Positions 22,253 through 24,688 of a DNA stretch of 24,688 nt are shown here, piece after piece; positions within the stretch are counted from its first letter, which is position 1; every line of letters begins with the position of its first letter. A program made the position numbers and the translations under genes. The DNA is from JBHGBB01 sp041946755 (GTDB lineage Bacteria; UBP4; UBA4092; JAOAEQ01), in the NCBI GenBank assembly GCA_041946755.1, contig JBHGBB010000031.1, positions 1-24,688 on the forward strand, written 5' to 3'. The notes beneath the pieces are model-generated. The model was not told the DNA's origin and searched no databases. It saw only the letters and a program-made list of their open reading frames with translations.

Positions 22253-24061
22253 TTATCTCACCTTAATAGCCGGTTTCGGCTCGATATAAATCGGAGCTGA
22301 AGTTGGCGTAGCCATGATAATTCCGGTAGATCCTAATAACGGAGTACCGCTAGAATCATGAACTGCTAGATATACTGTACCTTCAGCATCACCGACCGTG
22401 AAATTAACACTACTACCGGTAAAACTATCGAGTGTACCAGTTGCTCCTCCGGCAGAATTGATTGACCAGGTATACGGTCCAGTTCCACCAGAAACGGTAA
22501 GCTTAATCACCTGTCCCGGATGGGTGGTGAAATCAATTTCTGAATTCACAACCAGCGTATCCGAGAAATCTGACGTCGAACGTGGTACCACACGATAATA
22601 CTCCAAATAGGGACTCGAAGAATCACTTTGGTTAATGATTCCAGTAATCCGCGTTGGATAACTCGGTGGAGTAGCGCCATTAAGATTAGTAGTCGTAATC
22701 ACATTCAGTGTTCCAGTATAACTCGGGAATCCGCCACGATACATGCTATAGGTAGAAGTACCCGTAGTCGGGGCGGTATAGGTAGAATAAACATCTGCAA
22801 TAGTGATTAACAATCCTTCATAATCTTCTTTCAATAACGACATTGAAGGAAGTAGGATTGGGTCTGGAGCTGTACCACTTCCTACTACAGAAATCAAACC
22901 TTGGTTAACGGTGGTAGACACTTCCAGTTCTAACGACCCATTAAAATTGGTTATGGCTCCTTCAACCAATAAGGTATCACCTAAATTTATAGTGATACTG
23001 GTAGTCCGCGAGAATATGTTAAGTCCGCTAGCACCGAGAACGCCGGAATTATCCTGCATGAAAATCGAGAGATTTTTATTGACGAAACTAGCGCTACTTG
23101 GAACAGTTGCAATACCTACCGCTCGTGCAGCTAAACCGCTATATATAGGAACACCATTTGCATCTTCAAGTCGAATTCGCGCTATCTGGGTAGTGCCAAC
23201 TACATATCCGGATGATACTGCGACACTATTAGCTGCATTGTCAAAAGCATTGATGGAATATTGAACGATACTTCCTTGGATTTGACCTGGGATAATTGCG
23301 GCATAAACACTGCTGATTGAAGTCATCGGCAATGGAGTTTGACTGACACTATTCAGACTCCAGAAAACAGTAGCGCCAGAAATGGTATGTCCGCCGGTGG
23401 CGATAATAATCGCGCCTACCGTAGCAGTTTGGCCGGCATAAGGTACATAAGGTAACCGCGTCATATTTGATAATTGTGGAATACCTAATGATTGTGGATT
23501 CGGAATTGGTTGCTTTGCGAAATCGTTGAGATTGATATCAGTATCCGTAGTATTAATACCAAATGGCAAACGTTCACGGCTAGTGGTATTTGTACCGGAA
23601 GTAGGAAATCCCGTAGTTGTATCCGTATTTCCAAAAGCATATACAGTAATAACTCCCCAGGCGACAGCATCTATCACGGAATCATCGCTTTGCCGACGAA
23701 TAGCTAATTGACTGCTATCAGAAATCCCTGTACCATAGGTGGCATCTGCTAAACTAAAATATGTTGAGGAAGCAGCGTTAGCAAGTAAGAACCTTTTTCC
23801 AGCAGGAAGCATTGTTCCCGGTGACCAAGTATAACGGTTACCGATAGTGCCGCTAGCATTGGCGCCATCCAACTTATACAATCCCAAATCAATTGCAGTA
23901 GCACTTGCATTAAATACTTCAATAAATTCATCATTTCCAGCCACTCCAATGGTGGTAGGCCCTCGAGCAATAAACTCGCTGATGAGCAAAGTATTCGAAG
24001 TGGCCCAACAAGAAACAACGCTCAGTAATACAATAAATACAGCAAGTATGGTTTTCTTCAT
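22253..24061 (-). CDS. secreted lamin-tail-domain (LTD) multi-domain exoprotein
   Basis: 602 aa. The N-terminal signal is MKKTILAVFIVLLSVVSCWA; Cys18 in VVSC could be a lipobox, so lipoprotein or cleaved export are both possible. Residues ~24-165 are a lamin tail domain: LLISEFIARG, GNDEFIEVFNASATAIDLG, and LPAGKRFLLAN. Then an Ig-like domain (~205-290), an OB-fold-like region (~310-505; GDTLLVEGAITNFNGSLELE and TRITGIINQ), and a C-terminal Ig/BIG-like domain (~510-590; KLTVSGGTGPYTWSI). LTDs often sit in bacterial surface or secreted proteins and nucleases; no nuclease or protease catalytic motif is seen here. It is probably a cell-surface or adhesion/binding protein. The Shine-Dalgarno AAAGGAGGG is excellent. 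It lies between the two pseudopilin paralogues, with its own terminator. Confidence 0.85.
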   Translation of the reverse strand: MKKTILAVFIVLLSVVSCWATSNTLLISEFIARGPTTIGVAGNDEFIEVFNASATAIDLGLYKLDGANASGTIGNRYTWSPGTMLPAGKRFLLANAASSTYFSLADATYGTGISDSSQLAIRRQSDDSVIDAVAWGVITVYAFGNTDTTTGFPTSGTNTTSRERLPFGINTTDTDINLNDFAKQPIPNPQSLGIPQLSNMTRLPYVPYAGQTATVGAIIIATGGHTISGATVFWSLNSVSQTPLPMTSISSVYAAIIPGQIQGSIVQYSINAFDNAANSVAVSSGYVVGTTQIARIRLEDANGVPIYSGLAARAVGIATVPSSASFVNKNLSIFMQDNSGVLGASGLNIFSRTTSITINLGDTLLVEGAITNFNGSLELEVSTTVNQGLISVVGSGTAPDPILLPSMSLLKEDYEGLLITIADVYSTYTAPTTGTSTYSMYRGGFPSYTGTLNVITTTNLNGATPPSYPTRITGIINQSDSSSPYLEYYRVVPRSTSDFSDTLVVNSEIDFTTHPGQVIKLTVSGGTGPYTWSINSAGGATGTLDSFTGSSVNFTVGDAEGTVYLAVHDSSGTPLLGSTGIIMATPTSAPIYIEPKPAIKVR

Positions 24062-24127
24062 TATATAACCCTCCTTTCGTTATCATACTTTATTGGTAAT
24101 AGGATTCGATACTATCTAATACAAAAG

Positions 24128-24688
24128 CTATGGAGAAGTCATCCCACCAGCTAATTTCACCAGAAATCCCCGGCTGGTTACTCCATTAGTCGGGTCATAC
24201 CAACTGGTCTTGAAAAACGGCTGCTTCTCAACATTTGTACTCCAACCGATGCTGTTTGGTCCTTGCCCCCAAATACCATACTTGATTGGAGCTTGAGCAT
24301 CAGTGGTTATCTCGAGCGTTCCAGTAGGACCAAGGTCAGGATTTTCAAAGTCTTTGGGATAATATGCCAAGAGATTGTTTACGACGAATGAGTTATTATA
24401 TCCCCAGCCAGGTTTGGTATATTTTATCGGAAGTACATCGGGTGAACTTTGATATCTATCAAATATATCAAGTGGTCTACTGGTAATATAAGCTATAGGA
24501 GTAGTAACTTCTATCGGGAATTCATAACACCATTTACTGCTCCAATAACGCATCGGGGGATAGATACTATTATCGACCGCATACGCTTCGACCGCCGTCA
24601 TCGCCGATGCCATTCCGGCTTTCTGTCTGGATACTTTAGCTCGAGTCTGTGCTGCTAGAAAGTTCGGAATCGCGATTGCCGCTAAAAT
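24128..24688 (-). CDS. type IV pilin-like / pseudopilin, paralogue B (5' truncated by window edge)
   Basis: The reading frame continues to the right edge without a start: upstream of the internal Met at 24613 it reads ILAAIAIPNFLAAQTRAKVSR. That is the end of the pilin hydrophobic helix, so only the leader and first ~15 residues are missing. The rest mirrors paralogue A: VDNSIYPP, FPIEVTTPIAYITSRPLD, KYTKPGWGYNN and KQPFFKTSWYDPTNG, with a near-identical C-terminus. The DNA is also similar along the last ~100 bp, so the pair looks like a fairly recent duplication. It ends 66 bp before the LTD gene on the same strand, in an order (pilin, exoprotein, pilin, exoprotein) that repeats across 20.4-24.7 kb. 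Confidence 0.88.
   Translation of the reverse strand: MLAAIAIPNFLAAQTRAKVSRQKAGMASAMTAVEAYAVDNSIYPPMRYWSSKWCYEFPIEVTTPIAYITSRPLDIFDRYQSSPDVLPIKYTKPGWGYNNSFVVNNLLAYYPKDFENPDLGPTGTLEITTDAQAPIKYGIWGQGPNSIGWSTNVEKQPFFKTSWYDPTNGVTSRGFLVKLAGGMTSP

Noticed and set aside
22911..23264. 117-codon plus-strand frame opposite the lamin-tail gene
   Set aside because: Antisense shadow of a Ser/Thr-rich coding region with no motif of its own.

Overview
The window (about 24.7 kb, AT-leaning by eye) reads as a chromosomal segment of an uncultured, probably anaerobic and fermentative bacterium. The evidence is two ferritin/rubrerythrin-like genes, an acetate kinase, the anaerobe-type homocysteine biosynthesis genes (COG1900, NIL/ferredoxin, UPF0280), an arabinofuranosidase tail, and class III signal-peptide pseudopilins next to a lamin-tail-domain exoprotein. 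Pseudopilins and lamin-tail proteins of this style are common in little-cultivated phyla (Sumerlaeota, Armatimonadota, Hydrogenedentota and Omnitrophota-like lineages). I cannot assign a phylum from the sequence alone. No rRNA, tRNA, CRISPR array, transposase or phage gene is visible.

Layout. 1-1.0 kb (+): C-terminal part of a GH51 alpha-L-arabinofuranosidase fused to a PA14 domain, cut by the window edge. 1.05-8.05 kb (all -): a PPOX flavoprotein, a fused homocysteine methyltransferase/methylenetetrahydrofolate reductase, two ferritin-like proteins, a two-helix membrane protein, a variant acetate kinase and an acyl-CoA ligase. 8.05-9.0 kb: a 951-bp gap without a convincing gene, between divergent transcription units. 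9.0-12.85 kb (+): a membrane histidine kinase, a Cys-rich/NTF2-like protein and an NtrC-type sigma54 activator. 12.86-20.17 kb (all -): a nine-gene run bracketed by two cysteine synthases. In transcription order it is cysK2, a polyprenol/phytol kinase-like protein, a small Cys-rich protein, the COG1900 homocysteine biosynthesis protein, NIL/ferredoxin, UPF0280, DUF92 (VTE6-like), a UbiA prenyltransferase and cysK1. 20.4-24.7 kb (all -): two paralogous pseudopilins, a 602-aa lamin-tail exoprotein and a second secreted protein, with two closely related terminator stems.

How the genes may work together. The COG1900, NIL/Fer and UPF0280 genes probably make homocysteine from sulfide. The HMT-MetF fusion at 1.5-3.3 kb could then methylate homocysteine to methionine, and the two CysK paralogues cover cysteine. 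Interleaved with the sulfur genes is a possible prenyl-alcohol salvage route: one kinase per phosphate (SEC59/VTE5-like and DUF92/VTE6-like) feeding a UbiA transferase. The tight spacing of this mixed sulfur/prenyl run, together with an unrecognised nine-cysteine protein inside it, is the most interesting part of the window. A second theme is an abundance of short palindromic hairpins in the gaps. Some form related families, and one pair keeps its stem through paired changes in both arms.
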